Source: Acinetobacter ursingii DSM 16037 = CIP 107286
Lineage (GTDB): Bacteria > Pseudomonadota > Gammaproteobacteria > Pseudomonadales > Moraxellaceae
Reading direction: 5' to 3'
Assembly: GCF_000368825.1 (NCBI RefSeq)
Contig: NZ_KB849711.1
Span: forward strand, 38,465-102,464
Length of the DNA stretch: 64,000 nt
The position numbers and the translations under genes were made by a program. A model generated the notes under the pieces. It was not told the origin of the DNA and made no database searches. It worked only from the letters and a program-made list of their open reading frames with translations. Positions 37,738 through 48,967 of this stretch are shown here, piece by piece. Within the stretch, counting starts at the first letter, position 1. Every line of letters begins with the position of its first letter.

Positions 37738-38594
37738 GGGTCTGTTGACATTTTCTGTTCAAAAAAATAGCGAGAAAGTAAAATTTAATCGCCAAACCAA
37801 ATTTACTTCTCGCTATGCCTCGTACAATGCTGAATGATCAACACTGGTCTAAGTTACTTTCTATTTTCCGAAATTTTAATATCTATTTCAAATCTAATTT
37901 GAGAAATTTTGTCGAAGCAATACTTTATAGAATAAGAACAGGCTGTCCGTGGCGTGATTTGCCTAAGGAATTTGGTTCGTATAACTCAATCTTTAAAAAA
38001 TATAATCGTTGGTGTAAAAATGATAAGTTAATGAAAGTATTTAAATTAATTTCTTCAAATGCTGATGTGGAATGGGTTTTTATTGATGGTAGTCATGTTC
38101 GGGCACATCAACATTCTGCTGGAATAAAAGATCAGGATATTTCTAAAAGCATTGGTGGCAATAGTTCTAAAATACACTTAGCTGTTGATGCGGATGGCAA
38201 TCCAATCGAAATTATTATCTCCGATGGAACGACACATGATGTCAAGATTGCTCCCAAAATGATTGAAAAACTAGATTTGAGTGAAACGGAAGTGTGTTGT
38301 GCAGACAAAGGATATGACTCTGAATCATTAAGAGAACAAATATCTGCGAAAAAAACTAAAGCGAATATTCCAAGAAAATCAAATACCCAGTCAAATAATG
38401 ACCATATGGATTGGTATTTATATAAAATCAGACACTTAGTGGAGAATGCATTTTGTAGGTTAAAGCAGTTCAGAGGAATAGCAACACGATATGATAAGTT
38501 AAAGTGTAGCTATGAGGGTGCAGTTGCATTAGCTTGTATATTTATTTGGCTACCTTTATCGGGTAAATTCTATACTTGAAATGTCAACAGACCC
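37738..38594. mobile_element. IS5-family insertion sequence (IS427-like) inside ppk1
   Basis: 857-bp element with perfect 16-bp terminal inverted repeats (GGGTCTGTTGACATTT and its complement) and a single transposase gene. It is flanked by TA on both sides, the 2-bp duplication typical of the IS427 group. Precise removal restores the ppk1 frame, which confirms both boundaries. Confidence 0.93.
37815..38579 (+). CDS. IS5-family transposase
   Basis: 254-residue DDE transposase in one uninterrupted frame. The N-terminal domain contains [20 protein letters not shown], then the catalytic aspartates in [16 protein letters not shown] and [15 protein letters not shown] and the glutamate in [20 protein letters not shown], the family Y-R-E type motif. 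Related IS427-group members often need a frameshift to make transposase; this copy does not. It looks intact. Confidence 0.93.
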
Positions 38595-38862
38595 TAATAA
38601 AAAATTCAATTTTTCTAAGAGTGGATTTAAAGGATCGACCGCTTGTTCTAAGACACGTAAATTAAAATCTAAAATTGACAACTCGCGATTAATATATCGC
38701 TCAACTTGACCATATACCGGGGGGGAGGCTTGTGTAACTACGGAATTCATATACTACCCATATTTCTTAAAAGCAATGCCATTTTTAGTTGGCTAAAAAT
38801 AAATAGAATTACAAAACAAAAACTTAAATATCATTCTAAAATATTGAAAATAAATCCTAAAT

Positions 38863-40131
38863 TTACTGAATAACCATCCAAAGTACCGCCATTAAAATCG
38901 CCATATGCAGCATTTGTGCGGGGGCAAAATATAGAAAATATTTCCCGCCACCAGTTAAAAATGCATTGATGCTTTTAGAAAATGCATGTGCAGCCAAACC
39001 AATCATCATAGCGTAGACCAACGTCATCTGCTGTGGTGTTCCTTGCATCACCACCGTTGCCATGGCGGCATGCACTTCAAATAAAGAAGCGAAGAATGCC
39101 CCAATAATCAAACCGCTATCACCCAACACTACATTCAAGCCATATACCGCTGCTTGAATCACTGTCAGTGTTACCACAATGATCAAGGCTTCCTTAATGC
39201 TGAACATCCGACTGTCCATATGCGTAATATCATTTTGTGGTGTAGCCTGTTGACCCATCGTCGCTTTGGATGAATGAATTAACATCAAGGCAATGATCAA
39301 AAGCACTGCAATGCCAATACTGCAAGGCAACAATAAAACCTTAAACCAAGCAAAATTAATCCCTGCGACAATAATCAGCAGCTGTAACAGGGTCGCAATA
39401 CAGGAAATTAAGCCTGCACCAGCATTAGATTTGGCTTCTGCTTTGCCTGAACGGACTTCCATGCCCAAACTGGCAATAGTTGCGGTGCTAGAAACAAAAC
39501 CGGATGCCAAAGATGACAACATCAAGGCTTTATTGTTTGGCAAGAGACGTTTAGCAATATGTGCCAAGGACTGTACGCCTAAAATCATGATCAGCAGTTT
39601 TAGAATCACATATGGATTGAGTACTGTGCCCCACATTGCCTGATCCGGCATCAGTGGCAAGGCAATTAAAATCAGTGCCAGTAAAAACAAACCGTCACGC
39701 AGTTCAAAATGCTGAATCCAATTGCCAGCAAAATAATGCAATGACTGCTTGCCCATTAAAATCAGACACAACACTACCGCTAACCCTGCAGCAAGCGGCA
39801 CATTAAACACACATAATGCACCAATCAAATAGGTCATCAAAAATGCCAGTTCAGTGGTCGCACCAATATCCTGTTTTTGTTTAATCAGGCTATAAACACA
39901 AAAAGTCGTGACTGAAAATGCACCTAAGATACCTACTGCAAGATGTAGTAAAAAACATACTGCCCCAAGCAAGGCGCAAATGGTAAATGAACGCAGTCCG
40001 GCAAAACTGGGTTCACTTTCTTTACGATTATGCCTTTCCCGTTCTAAACCGATTAATAAACCGCAGCCTAATGCAGATACCATGACTCTCAATAATTCTT
40101 GAAAGGACAAATCTAGTAATACAGTATTCAA
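38863..40131 (-). CDS. MgtC/DUF4010 family membrane protein
   Basis: 422 residues, about twelve hydrophobic helices. The N-terminal part is MgtC/SapB-like (LRVMVSALGCGLLIGLERER, then SFAGLRSFTICALLGAVC), and the remainder corresponds to DUF4010. MgtC relatives affect growth at low magnesium and ATP synthase activity, but the long DUF4010 form is uncharacterised. It follows ppk1's start in the opposite sense of reading order on the same strand, with about 110 bp between. Function inferred only by family. Confidence 0.85.
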   Translation of the reverse strand: MNTVLLDLSFQELLRVMVSALGCGLLIGLERERHNRKESEPSFAGLRSFTICALLGAVCFLLHLAVGILGAFSVTTFCVYSLIKQKQDIGATTELAFLMTYLIGALCVFNVPLAAGLAVVLCLILMGKQSLHYFAGNWIQHFELRDGLFLLALILIALPLMPDQAMWGTVLNPYVILKLLIMILGVQSLAHIAKRLLPNNKALMLSSLASGFVSSTATIASLGMEVRSGKAEAKSNAGAGLISCIATLLQLLIIVAGINFAWFKVLLLPCSIGIAVLLIIALMLIHSSKATMGQQATPQNDITHMDSRMFSIKEALIIVVTLTVIQAAVYGLNVVLGDSGLIIGAFFASLFEVHAAMATVVMQGTPQQMTLVYAMMIGLAAHAFSKSINAFLTGGGKYFLYFAPAQMLHMAILMAVLWMVIQ

Positions 40132-40180
40132 TTTCTTAGCCTCAACACAGCTGGATAAAAAATGCGATGAACCACATTCA

Positions 40181-41773
40181 TCAAGACTCCTCTAAAAGAC
40201 GCTCATACATCACGTTAGAGAAACGATAGCTATGTGCAATTAAGCGATCCATCCAACGCTGTGCAGCTAATAATTCCACCCCTTTGGATGCGCTTAATTG
40301 ATTTACTTCGGTATATTCCATGACTTTTTTACGCGTTTCGGCACGATGGCTACTGGTCCATTTTTTTAACTGATTTAAATCGGCTCTAAGATTTTCAATG
40401 ACTGACCGATCTGCTAACTGTTCTATATGTGAAAAGTAACTTTCTAAAATATTGCAATAATCTAGTGCTAACTGAAAAATTGCCGGCTGTGTTCGTAGCA
40501 ATATGGCATTATCTAAACGCTCTAAATCATTATGTAAGACACGTACATAGACCATTACTCGCAGTAATGATAAGAATTTTTGTTTGAGTGCAGGATGCTC
40601 AGGAATCGCTATTTTTTCTAAATACTGCTCAATATGCTGAATAATCTCATTCAGCGTATTCAACTGTTGATGTCTAGGTAATGTACCGGTCTGAAAAACC
40701 ATTTGTAGAATTTTAAAAATCTCAAATATGCTGAAATATACCGCCTTTTCCGCGGCCTGTACTGCAATGGCAGGTACTTGCAAACTTGCATCATCCAGAC
40801 TGTCTAAAATGGCAGGATTATTACTTGGCAACCATTGGATAATTTTCTGTTCTAAAAATTTCAGACTTGGCATAAACATACATGCCCCCAACACACTGAA
40901 TGCTGTATGAAACATCGCGAGCATAATCACTTGATCAATGCTGCTGAAAAATGCACTGTGTTTAATCAACCAAAGAAAAAACGGTGCTAACAGGAAAAAT
41001 GCAGCAATCGCACTCACGAGATTAAAAATCACGTTCACAGCAACTGTTCGTTTGGCATTGATCGAAGCGCCAATCACCGAAATCACGGTAATGCTGACTG
41101 CACCAATATTTTGCCCAATCACCATATATAGCGCCTGCGGCAAGTCAATCGCACCACTGACTAAGGCAGCCATAGTCGCTGTAATAGATGCACTAGAGGA
41201 CTGCAGCAGCATTGCCATAATGATGCCGATCAGCACCAAAACCAATTGTGACCACAAGCTGTCATAACCAAAAAAGGATAAATCTGAGTGTACAGCAAAC
41301 CCCGCCATGGCTTTTTGCAAAACATCGATGCCAAAGAAAATCAGACCAAAGCCTGCAATCACAAGGCCCAATAAGGCCATTTGGCCTTTAGCGATGAGTT
41401 TAAGCAGAGCGCCTAAAGCAATCATCGGTAATGCCAACATGGAAATGGAAAATTTCATGCCCAAAAATGCCACAATCCAACCAGTACTGGTTGTGCCGAT
41501 ATTGGCACCAATCACCACACTCATGGCTTGCGTGAAACTGAGTACCCCTGCTCCGACAAAACCAATGGCGGCGACAATTGTTGCTGTAGATGAATGCACC
41601 AGCAATGTCATACCCAAACCTGACAGCATGGCTTTAAACGGTGTTGCCGTAAACCTTGTCAGTAACTCCTTCAAGGTCTGACCTGCAATTTCTTTAAGGC
41701 TATCAGTCAGTAACGTCATACCAATTAAAAATAGACCGACACCGCCACATAGTTCAGAGAGAATTTGAAGCAC
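40181..41773 (-). CDS. Na/Pi cotransporter family protein with PhoU-like domain
   Basis: 530 residues. Two inverted repeats of the Na/Pi-II fold carry the family QSS-type motifs: LLVHSSTATIVAAIGFVGAG and LLQSSSASITATMAALVSGA. The last 200 residues are helical and PhoU-like. Such NptA/YjbB proteins move phosphate with sodium, and YjbB exports it. Lying 1.4 kb from ppk1 it may contribute to phosphate homeostasis; direction of transport is unknown. Confidence 0.88.
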   Translation of the reverse strand: MLQILSELCGGVGLFLIGMTLLTDSLKEIAGQTLKELLTRFTATPFKAMLSGLGMTLLVHSSTATIVAAIGFVGAGVLSFTQAMSVVIGANIGTTSTGWIVAFLGMKFSISMLALPMIALGALLKLIAKGQMALLGLVIAGFGLIFFGIDVLQKAMAGFAVHSDLSFFGYDSLWSQLVLVLIGIIMAMLLQSSSASITATMAALVSGAIDLPQALYMVIGQNIGAVSITVISVIGASINAKRTVAVNVIFNLVSAIAAFFLLAPFFLWLIKHSAFFSSIDQVIMLAMFHTAFSVLGACMFMPSLKFLEQKIIQWLPSNNPAILDSLDDASLQVPAIAVQAAEKAVYFSIFEIFKILQMVFQTGTLPRHQQLNTLNEIIQHIEQYLEKIAIPEHPALKQKFLSLLRVMVYVRVLHNDLERLDNAILLRTQPAIFQLALDYCNILESYFSHIEQLADRSVIENLRADLNQLKKWTSSHRAETRKKVMEYTEVNQLSASKGVELLAAQRWMDRLIAHSYRFSNVMYERLLEES

Positions 41774-41866
41774 TACATTCCCCTATAAATTTCAAAAAAA
41801 TTATGCTATTCAATGACATTTATTTAAATCTTGCGCCATTGAATTATTATCAAAGAATAAAAAAAA

Positions 41867-41899
41867 GCAGGCAGACTATTCAGGGAGTCATCTGCCTGC
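41867..41899 (-). terminator. Terminator of the ABC efflux operon
   Basis: A 9-bp GC-rich stem (GCAGGCAGA / TCTGCCTGC) with a 15-nt loop, read on the minus strand into eight T, 15 bp after the permease stop at 41914. Confidence 0.9.
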
Positions 41900-41913
41900 A
41901 AAAGGGAAACCCT

Positions 41914-43038
41914 TTACGCCATGGTATGAATCGTGTCTTTAAAGCGTTTCCACGATATATAGAAAAATACCACTGCAATACCTAACAGCCATACAAAAGA
42001 TGGCCATACCACATCAAATCCAGCATTGCGGTATAAAATGGCTTGAGCTAAGGAAACAAAATGCGTCGTTGGGGCAATCATCATCACGTGCTGTACAATT
42101 TCCGGCATACTTTCACGTGGAGTTGAGCCGCCTGATAGCATTTGCATCGGAATCAATACGAGCATCATGAGCAAACCAAACTGCGGCATAGATTTAGATA
42201 CAGTTGCCATGTAAATACCCATTGAAGTTGTTGCAAACAGTGTGAGTAAGGCGCCAAAGAAAAAGAGCGGCAAACTACCATCAATCGGGACATGCAATAC
42301 ACCCTGAATCACGACTTTTAAGCCAACAAATACTGCGATCAATACCACAAGACTCATTGACCAGACTTTGGACATCATGATTTCAAATACCGTTACTGGC
42401 ATCACCATCAGATGTTCAATGGTGCCATGTTCACGCTCACGAATCAGTGCTGCCCCCGTGAGGATAATCGAAAGCATCGCCACGTTATTAATGATTTGCA
42501 TCACACTGTTAAACCATATATTTTCCAGTGTCGGGTTAAAACGGGAACGTATTGCCAAATCTATCGGTAGCTGGCTAATTTCACGATTGCGAAGTACATA
42601 TTCATTTACTTCAGATTGAATGATCTGCTGAATATAACCTGCGCCAGACATGGCTTGGGTCATTCGGGTTGCATCCACATTAACCTGAATTTCTGCTGCA
42701 TCACCCGACAGTACATCCGACTGGAAATTACTCGGAATATTGACCGCAAAGGTAAATTCACCTGCGTCCATGCCTGCATCCATCGTGCCAAGCGTGGTGG
42801 TTTTACTGATAAAATTAGGCGGATAAAAGGCTGAAGAAATCCGTTCCGACAAAGTTGAATGATCCTCATCCACAATCGCAATCGGTGCCATATTCAAGGT
42901 ATCTTTGACCGCTGTTGATGCGGTATATACTGAGATGGTAAAGGTGTAAATAATCAGCACCAACATGGCAGGATCACGCCACAGGCTCCAAAGTTCTTTA
43001 CATCCGAGCTGATAGATATTCTGTACTTTTTTGAACAT
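41914..43038 (-). CDS. ABC-2 type permease, YhhJ-like
   Basis: 374 residues: one N-terminal helix (LVLIIYTFTISVYTASTAV), a large periplasmic domain, then five C-terminal helices including the ABC-2 motif REREHGTIEHLMVMPVTVFE. This is the layout of E. coli YhhJ, a partner of RbbA. It is the last gene of the TetR-OMF-HlyD-RbbA-YhhJ series, 1 bp after the ATPase stop, and is followed by a strong terminator. Confidence 0.88.
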   Translation of the reverse strand: MFKKVQNIYQLGCKELWSLWRDPAMLVLIIYTFTISVYTASTAVKDTLNMAPIAIVDEDHSTLSERISSAFYPPNFISKTTTLGTMDAGMDAGEFTFAVNIPSNFQSDVLSGDAAEIQVNVDATRMTQAMSGAGYIQQIIQSEVNEYVLRNREISQLPIDLAIRSRFNPTLENIWFNSVMQIINNVAMLSIILTGAALIREREHGTIEHLMVMPVTVFEIMMSKVWSMSLVVLIAVFVGLKVVIQGVLHVPIDGSLPLFFFGALLTLFATTSMGIYMATVSKSMPQFGLLMMLVLIPMQMLSGGSTPRESMPEIVQHVMMIAPTTHFVSLAQAILYRNAGFDVVWPSFVWLLGIAVVFFYISWKRFKDTIHTMA

Positions 43039-43039
43039 C

Positions 43040-45796
43040 TTATTGCTCCTGTTTTTTCAGCAAGGCAATAGCAGCAAACATTACTACCGGAACAGCCATG
43101 GCAATGATCCAAATGGCCTGTTTCAAATCATCAAAGCCCAAACCTTTATTGAAAATTCCACGGCTAATATTGACCATGTGTGTTGCAGGATAAATTTCAC
43201 CAAACCAACGCCCAAAACCATCTAAGGAGGTAACAGGGTTAATAATCCCTGCAAATTGCATGACAGGTACCAACGTCCCAATCATCACCAAAAACATTGA
43301 CGCAATCTGACTTTTGGTCACTGTGGATGCCAATAAACCCATCCCTGTGGCAAAAATCACAAACAGAAATGCAGCAACTGTGAGGGTAAAAAAACTGCCT
43401 TTGACAGGTACATCAAATAAAGTCACGATGATCAAACACATCATAAAGTAGTTCAACATCGCCAACACGATATACGGAATCTGTTTGCCGATTAAAAATT
43501 CGCTGCGTGTCACAGGCGTGACGTATAAATTGACAATTGAACCGAGTTCTTTCTCTCGTACCACCGATAAAGCCGTCAACATGGCAGGAATCAGTAACAA
43601 CAATAAAGGCATCACTGCGGGGGTCATCGCAGGTAAACTTTTAATATCAGGGTTATAGCGATAGCGCGTTTCGACATTCACTGTACTTGATGTTGCATCA
43701 CCGCTTTGTTCCAACGTCTTTTGCATGAGCCAGTAAGTGTGAATCCCCTGTACATAACCTTGTACGGTTTCTGCACGTTGTGGCATTGCACCATCAATCC
43801 ACACCCCGACTTGCACCTGTTCGCCACGCGCCACATCTCGAGCAAAATTAGGCGGAATTTCTATCGCTAAGGAAATTTCACCGCTACGCATTCGCCGATC
43901 GATATCGTCATAACTTTGCAACGGTGGTTTTTCAATAAAATAGCGTGACCCCGCAATACTCATGCTGTAATTCTGACTCAAACTGCTTTGATCATGATCC
44001 AGTACCGCAAATTTTAAATCTTCTACATCCATGGTGATGCCATAACCCATCACCAACAGCAAAATCAGTGACCCCATTAATGCCATGGTCGCTCGAATGG
44101 GATCTCGTGCCAGTTCCAAAGTTTCACGCCATGCAAAACTGAATAAACGCAGCAAACTAAATTTTTTCGGTGTTGTGTCAATTTCTTTATTGTCGGAAAC
44201 TTCGCTAATATTTGCTTCAGCATCTGTTGGCTGATCTTTCGTGCCTGCACCTGCATCAATCAAGTAACCAATAAAGGCTTCTTCAAGCGTTTCAGCCTGA
44301 CGATTTTCAATTAATTGTGCAGGAGATGCACTATCGAGTACCCGCCCAGCGTGCATCATCGACATACGGTCGCAACGCAAAGCTTCATTCATAAAATGCG
44401 TAGAAATGAAGATGGTCACGCCATCATTGCGTGATAAATTGATTAAATATCGCCAAAAATTATCACGAGCAATCGGATCAACCCCCGAAGTTGGTTCATC
44501 CAAAATTAAAATTTCAGGATTATGCACCAATGCCACTGCAAGCGATAAACGCTGACGAACCCCCAAGGGCAAATCATCGGGCAGTTTTTCTTTGACTTCT
44601 TCCAGGTCAAAACGCTCCAGCATGAGCTGTACACGTGGCTCAATCTGTTCTTTTGGTACATGAAATAATTTGGCATGTAAGACCAAATTCTGCACAATGG
44701 TCAGCTCGCTGTATAGGGAAAATGCCTGCGACATATAGCCGACACGGCGACGAGTTTCAATATTGTTGCCCTCTACAGGCTCACCAAACAGCCACGCCTG
44801 ACCTTCTGAGGCTTCTAAAAGTCCCGTCAGCACTTTCATGGTGGTGGATTTACCACAACCATTCGAGCCTAAGAAACCAAATATTTCACCACGCTTAATT
44901 TTAAAATTAACATGATCTACCGCAGTAAAATCACCAAATTTCACTGTTAAATCTTGCGCTTCAAGAGCATAGCTTTCTGAACCGTAGTCAGGTAAAGGCG
45001 GAATCACCACAGGCTCATAGCCGAGCTTTTTTTCTTCTGGCAATAGTTGAATAAAAGCATCTTCTAAACTGTTACATTGCGTTTCAGTCAATAATTCTTG
45101 TGGTGTGCCAGTTTTTAAAATCTGCCCATCATCCATCATCGCCAGCCAGTCAAAGCCTTGTGCTTCATCCATATAAGCAGTAGCAACAATAACACTCATC
45201 TGTGGACGAACTTTGCGAATGCGGTTAATTAATTCCCAAAATTGCGCTCGCGCCAAAGGGTCAACCCCTGTGGTCGGCTCATCTAAAATCAGAAAATCGG
45301 GATCATGAATCAAAGAACAGCACAGACTTAATTTCTGCTTCATCCCACCCGATAATTTACCCGCAGGACGGTCGAGAAAATTGTACAAGCCTGTGCTTTT
45401 GGTCAGATCATCAATCCGTTTGCGTCGCTCGGCAGCATCATGCCCAAACAGACGTGCCACAAACTGTAAATTCTCTTCAACCGATAAAGTTTTATATAGG
45501 TTTTTCCCTAAACCCTGCGGCATATAGGCAATATGTGGGCAAACACGGGTACGGTGTTGTTTATCGGCAATATCACCGCCCAACACCTTTAAGCGACCTT
45601 GCTGTACAATTTTCGCCCCTGACAGCAAAGCCAATAGACTGGATTTCCCCACCCCATCTGGACCGATTAAACCGATCATGCAGCCTGCTGGTAAGGATAG
45701 CGACACTTGATTCAGTGCAACCGTTTTTCCATATTTCAGACTAACATTTTCAATTTCTGCAACAACCGATCCTTTTTCAGATTGTTGTGTCATCAT
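43040..45796 (-). CDS. ABC transporter, two ATPase domains fused to a permease (RbbA-like)
   Basis: 918 residues: ATPase 1 (about 10-240, Walker [10 protein letters not shown], signature LSGGMKQK), ATPase 2 (about 275-505, Walker [10 protein letters not shown], signature reading LPLGVRQR rather than LSGGQ), then an ABC-2 permease (about 560-918) with [20 protein letters not shown]. This fusion is the RbbA type, named for ribosome-associated ATPase activity in E. coli, but encoded here with an adaptor and an outer-membrane channel, which points to efflux. ATGATGA links its start to the HlyD stop. Confidence 0.9.
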   Translation of the reverse strand: MMTQQSEKGSVVAEIENVSLKYGKTVALNQVSLSLPAGCMIGLIGPDGVGKSSLLALLSGAKIVQQGRLKVLGGDIADKQHRTRVCPHIAYMPQGLGKNLYKTLSVEENLQFVARLFGHDAAERRKRIDDLTKSTGLYNFLDRPAGKLSGGMKQKLSLCCSLIHDPDFLILDEPTTGVDPLARAQFWELINRIRKVRPQMSVIVATAYMDEAQGFDWLAMMDDGQILKTGTPQELLTETQCNSLEDAFIQLLPEEKKLGYEPVVIPPLPDYGSESYALEAQDLTVKFGDFTAVDHVNFKIKRGEIFGFLGSNGCGKSTTMKVLTGLLEASEGQAWLFGEPVEGNNIETRRRVGYMSQAFSLYSELTIVQNLVLHAKLFHVPKEQIEPRVQLMLERFDLEEVKEKLPDDLPLGVRQRLSLAVALVHNPEILILDEPTSGVDPIARDNFWRYLINLSRNDGVTIFISTHFMNEALRCDRMSMMHAGRVLDSASPAQLIENRQAETLEEAFIGYLIDAGAGTKDQPTDAEANISEVSDNKEIDTTPKKFSLLRLFSFAWRETLELARDPIRATMALMGSLILLLVMGYGITMDVEDLKFAVLDHDQSSLSQNYSMSIAGSRYFIEKPPLQSYDDIDRRMRSGEISLAIEIPPNFARDVARGEQVQVGVWIDGAMPQRAETVQGYVQGIHTYWLMQKTLEQSGDATSSTVNVETRYRYNPDIKSLPAMTPAVMPLLLLLIPAMLTALSVVREKELGSIVNLYVTPVTRSEFLIGKQIPYIVLAMLNYFMMCLIIVTLFDVPVKGSFFTLTVAAFLFVIFATGMGLLASTVTKSQIASMFLVMIGTLVPVMQFAGIINPVTSLDGFGRWFGEIYPATHMVNISRGIFNKGLGFDDLKQAIWIIAMAVPVVMFAAIALLKKQEQ

Positions 45797-46851
45797 TTAA
45801 CTGTGTTCTCTAAAAATGTCGGCCAAGCTGCCTGATCATCAATTTTGATATATGCCACACCTGGCAAACCTGTTTTGACTTGTTCGATATATTTGTTCAA
45901 TAAAGTTGGATCAATTTTCGCTTTAACACGGAACATCAGTTTTTGACGTTCGCTTTCCGTTTCCACCGATTTTGGTGTGAACTGTGCAGTATCGGCAACA
46001 AAAGACACTGTAGCTGGAATCACCACATTTTTCGCAGCATCCAATACAATACGTACTTCTGTTCCAATAGCAATTTTACCTGCAACGGTTTCAGGCAAAA
46101 AGAACGTCATATACACATCAGATAAATCAATCAGATTGAGCACACGCCCGCCCGCTGCCACCAACTCACCCGGCTGCGCGACACGGAACTGAACACGTGC
46201 TTTTAATGGTGCACGTAACTGTGCATCATCCATATCAAATTTAATCCGTTCCACCGAGGCTTTGATGGCATCGACTTGAGAATGTGCGGCTGACACTTGG
46301 CTTTTAGACGCAACAATTGCCCCTTGGGCACTTTGTACCTGTGCTTTGGCTGCGCTTAATACCGCAATGGCTTGCTGTGCTGCGGCACGTTCATCATCCA
46401 GTTGTTGCTTGGACGATGCGCCTTCTTTGGCTAAAACTTCGGTACGCGCTAAACGATTTTTAGCCGCCATCAGTTCTGTTTCACGCTGTTGTACCATGGC
46501 TTCAGCGGCGGCTTTTTCGCTGATCCGCATCGCCACTTGTGCTTCCGCTGTCGCAATCGCATCCTGGGCTTGACGCTGTTGTGCTTCCAATTCACGTAAC
46601 TGGGCTTCTAAAGTCGAAATTTTAACCCGCGCCAAGATTTGACCAGGCTCGACAAAGTCACCTTCTTTAACCAAAATTTCTTCTAACTGACCAGATAGCT
46701 TACTAGATACGTTAATTTCAGTGGCTTCAATACGTCCATTGCCACTGACTAAGGCATCAGTGTCTGGCTTATTCATATTTTTCCAGATCAGATAAGCGAC
46801 CAACCCTAAAACAACGATGAACCCAGCAATGGTTATTTTCTTAAAATTCAT
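45793..46851 (-). CDS. HlyD-family periplasmic adaptor, YhiI-like
   Basis: 352-residue membrane-fusion protein: an N-terminal anchor helix ([18 protein letters not shown]), a lipoyl half-motif ([18 protein letters not shown]), an Ala/Gln-rich coiled-coil hairpin from about residue 85 to 210, and a beta-barrel region ([20 protein letters not shown]). It links the inner-membrane ABC unit to the outer-membrane channel encoded just upstream. Its stop overlaps the ATPase start by 4 bp. Confidence 0.9.
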   Translation of the reverse strand: MNFKKITIAGFIVVLGLVAYLIWKNMNKPDTDALVSGNGRIEATEINVSSKLSGQLEEILVKEGDFVEPGQILARVKISTLEAQLRELEAQQRQAQDAIATAEAQVAMRISEKAAAEAMVQQRETELMAAKNRLARTEVLAKEGASSKQQLDDERAAAQQAIAVLSAAKAQVQSAQGAIVASKSQVSAAHSQVDAIKASVERIKFDMDDAQLRAPLKARVQFRVAQPGELVAAGGRVLNLIDLSDVYMTFFLPETVAGKIAIGTEVRIVLDAAKNVVIPATVSFVADTAQFTPKSVETESERQKLMFRVKAKIDPTLLNKYIEQVKTGLPGVAYIKIDDQAAWPTFLENTVK

Positions 46852-46869
46852 GTTTAATTACCCAATATT

Positions 46870-48279
46870 TTAAATTTTTTTTGCAAATGCGGTGTCACCA
46901 CCCAAGGCAAAATAAAGACTGACATAGGACTGCATTAAGCTACTTTGCGTTTCAATCCATTGCTGTTCTGCACTAAGTAAATTGCGCTGTGCATCCAAAA
47001 CGTCTAAATATCCCACAGCACCGTTGTCATAACGCAGTTGTGCCAGCCGTGCAGTTTCCTGGAAAGCACTGAGTCCTTGTTTCTGAATCCGTAATTGTTG
47101 ATCTAAATATTTCTGTTGAACCAGTGCATCAGAGACTTCACGGAATGCGTTCTGTACCGTCTTTTCATACTCTGCCACTGCAATCTCTTTACGCACTTCT
47201 GCTAAGGTCAAATTATTTTTTAGACGACCCGCAGTAAAAATCGGCACACTGATACTTGGAGCAAACGACCAAACACTGCTGCCAGATTTAAATAAATCGT
47301 CTAAATCTGCACTGGCTGTTCCAAAACTGCCCGTCAGTGCGATACGTGGAAAAAATGCTGCGCGTGCCGCATAGATATTGGCATGCTTAGATTTAAGCAT
47401 TGCTTCCGCAGCATGAATATCAGGACGGTTCAACAATAAGTCTGAAGGCAAACCCGTTTGTAGCATACTTGTTTTAAAAGTCACTTGATCTAAATCTGTT
47501 TTAGGCAAAGAAATCGGCTGTCCCACCAATTGCACTAAATAGTTTGCAGTCAGTGCACGGGATTTCTGTAATTCAGCCACTAAAGCTTGACCATTACTGA
47601 GCATTGTTTTTGCTTGCATGTATTCCACTTTAGAGCCTGCACCCACCTCAAAACGGCGCTTAAAAATTCGTACTGATTTTTCATAATTCTGTACAGAGCG
47701 CTGAGCAAAATGGATGCGTTTATCCAGTTCAGATAACGTTAAATAACTTTGAACAGTTTGCTGCATAATACTATTGCGTGCTGCACGCACATTGCTTTCA
47801 ACTGCAAGAAATTGCTGCAAAGCCGCTTCATTCAAGCTGCGGATACGACCCCACAAATCCAGCTCCCATTGGTTCATGCCAAGACCCACAGAATACTGAC
47901 TGGATGTCACTTCTCTACCGACATAAGATAAGTCGGCAGGCACATGACTGCGTTCCATGCTCGCAGTACCACCTATATTCGGAAAAAGTTCAGCACGTTG
48001 AATGTTATAAGCCGCTTGTGCTTCATGCATACGTAATGAAGCAATCTTTAAATCCTGATTCGCCACTAGTGCCAGATCGACAATATTAATAAGTTGTTGA
48101 TCTTTGACATAATCAATCCAAGAAAGTGCTTGGTAAGAGTGCTGAGTTTGAATCGGATAATTATGAGATAAAGAAATTTTAGGCTTTTGATAAGGATCTA
48201 TTTGTTGACAACCAGTAATACTGAATATAATTAAAAAACTACTATATTTTAATTGGGTAAATTGCATAATATTATTCAC
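46870..48279 (-). CDS. Outer-membrane efflux channel lipoprotein (OprM/NodT family)
   Basis: 469 residues; TolC-like factor with two repeats of the OEP fold. The N-terminus has a lipobox IFSITGC, then QALSWIDYVKDQQLINIVDL. LLLNRPDIHAAEAMLKSKHA and RLAQLRYDNGAVGYLDVLDA are standard motifs. It forms the outer-membrane exit for the HlyD/RbbA pump encoded downstream, and its start overlaps the end of the TetR gene by 8 bp. Confidence 0.92.
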   Translation of the reverse strand: MNNIMQFTQLKYSSFLIIFSITGCQQIDPYQKPKISLSHNYPIQTQHSYQALSWIDYVKDQQLINIVDLALVANQDLKIASLRMHEAQAAYNIQRAELFPNIGGTASMERSHVPADLSYVGREVTSSQYSVGLGMNQWELDLWGRIRSLNEAALQQFLAVESNVRAARNSIMQQTVQSYLTLSELDKRIHFAQRSVQNYEKSVRIFKRRFEVGAGSKVEYMQAKTMLSNGQALVAELQKSRALTANYLVQLVGQPISLPKTDLDQVTFKTSMLQTGLPSDLLLNRPDIHAAEAMLKSKHANIYAARAAFFPRIALTGSFGTASADLDDLFKSGSSVWSFAPSISVPIFTAGRLKNNLTLAEVRKEIAVAEYEKTVQNAFREVSDALVQQKYLDQQLRIQKQGLSAFQETARLAQLRYDNGAVGYLDVLDAQRNLLSAEQQWIETQSSLMQSYVSLYFALGGDTAFAKKI

Positions 48280-48967
48280 CCCAAAAATTAACAGAATGAT
48301 AAAAATGAGAATTTGAAAACATATTTTTTAAATGAATATAAACTAACTGCTTCAATCTAATTTCAATATTAAAATTAGGATCTACTATCCAGTTATGAAC
48401 TAAACCCATCAATGATGTTTTAATAAAATCATGTACCATTTCAATATCTACATTTCTTGATAATTCCTCTAGAGCTAATGCTTCTTTAAGCCATTTAATA
48501 GTTTTTTCCTCACGCATATTATGAGATCTTACCAGACATTCATTTAAAATTTTATTTTGCTCTAAACCATAAAATCTCAACCAAAAATATGCTCTATATT
48601 TTTCACGATACAAATAAAAATCATCTGAAATACTTAAAATTAATGAATTAATAGCATCTAAACCATATTTATTATTAGTTGCAATTTTAGATTTCTCATT
48701 TAACCAGTTTTCCAAATAATTTAAAACTCGAACAAGTAATTGATCCTTAGAACCATAGCGCCGAGAAACTAAACCGCGACTGTATCCAGCATTCACACCT
48801 ACTGCCTCTAATGTAACTGCATTAACGCCACCTTCTGATAGAAGCTTAATAGTCTGATTCACCATCTTAAAATCAGATTCAATTGCTCTAACCTGTGTCT
48901 TTTTCTTAAAAAAATCATTATTCAAGTTTTCTTTATGTTCTAAAACAGTTGAAATCTCAAGACTCAC
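48272..48967 (-). CDS. TetR-family regulator of the efflux operon
   Basis: Helix-turn-helix repressor; the DNA-binding domain reads KLLSEGGVNAVTLEAVGVNA then GYSRGLVSRRYGSKDQLLVR. I place the start at a GTG (48967) because AAGGGGG lies 6 bp before it, giving 231 residues; an ATG at 49054 would add 29 hydrophobic residues unlike TetR proteins. As first gene of the pump operon it most likely represses its own transcription. The ligand is unknown. Confidence 0.82.
   Translation of the reverse strand: MSLEISTVLEHKENLNNDFFKKKTQVRAIESDFKMVNQTIKLLSEGGVNAVTLEAVGVNAGYSRGLVSRRYGSKDQLLVRVLNYLENWLNEKSKIATNNKYGLDAINSLILSISDDFYLYREKYRAYFWLRFYGLEQNKILNECLVRSHNMREEKTIKWLKEALALEELSRNVDIEMVHDFIKTSLMGLVHNWIVDPNFNIEIRLKQLVYIHLKNMFSNSHFYHSVNFWGE

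Larger units (their letters stand above)
35813..38750 (-). pseudogene. ppk1: Polyphosphate kinase 1, interrupted by an IS5-family element
   Basis: Makes polyphosphate from ATP. The N-terminal 52 codons (38750-38595: [20 protein letters not shown], ending KLNFLL) and the rest (37735-35813: [14 protein letters not shown] onward) join exactly in frame when the IS and one TA copy are removed, giving 692 residues, normal for Ppk1. Downstream parts look intact, including the [20 protein letters not shown] region and the phosphohistidine segment [12 protein letters not shown]. As found, the left fragment reads into the IS and stops at 38556; the right fragment has an open frame starting at 37795 inside the IS and lacks the first N-terminal part. 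Activity is probably lost. Confidence 0.92.

Noticed and set aside
37741..37795. Open frame of the right ppk1 fragment starting inside the IS5 element ([15 protein letters not shown]) as a natural Ppk1 N-terminus
   Set aside because: These residues come from the IS end; the true N-terminus is at 38750-38595 and joins in frame once the IS is removed.
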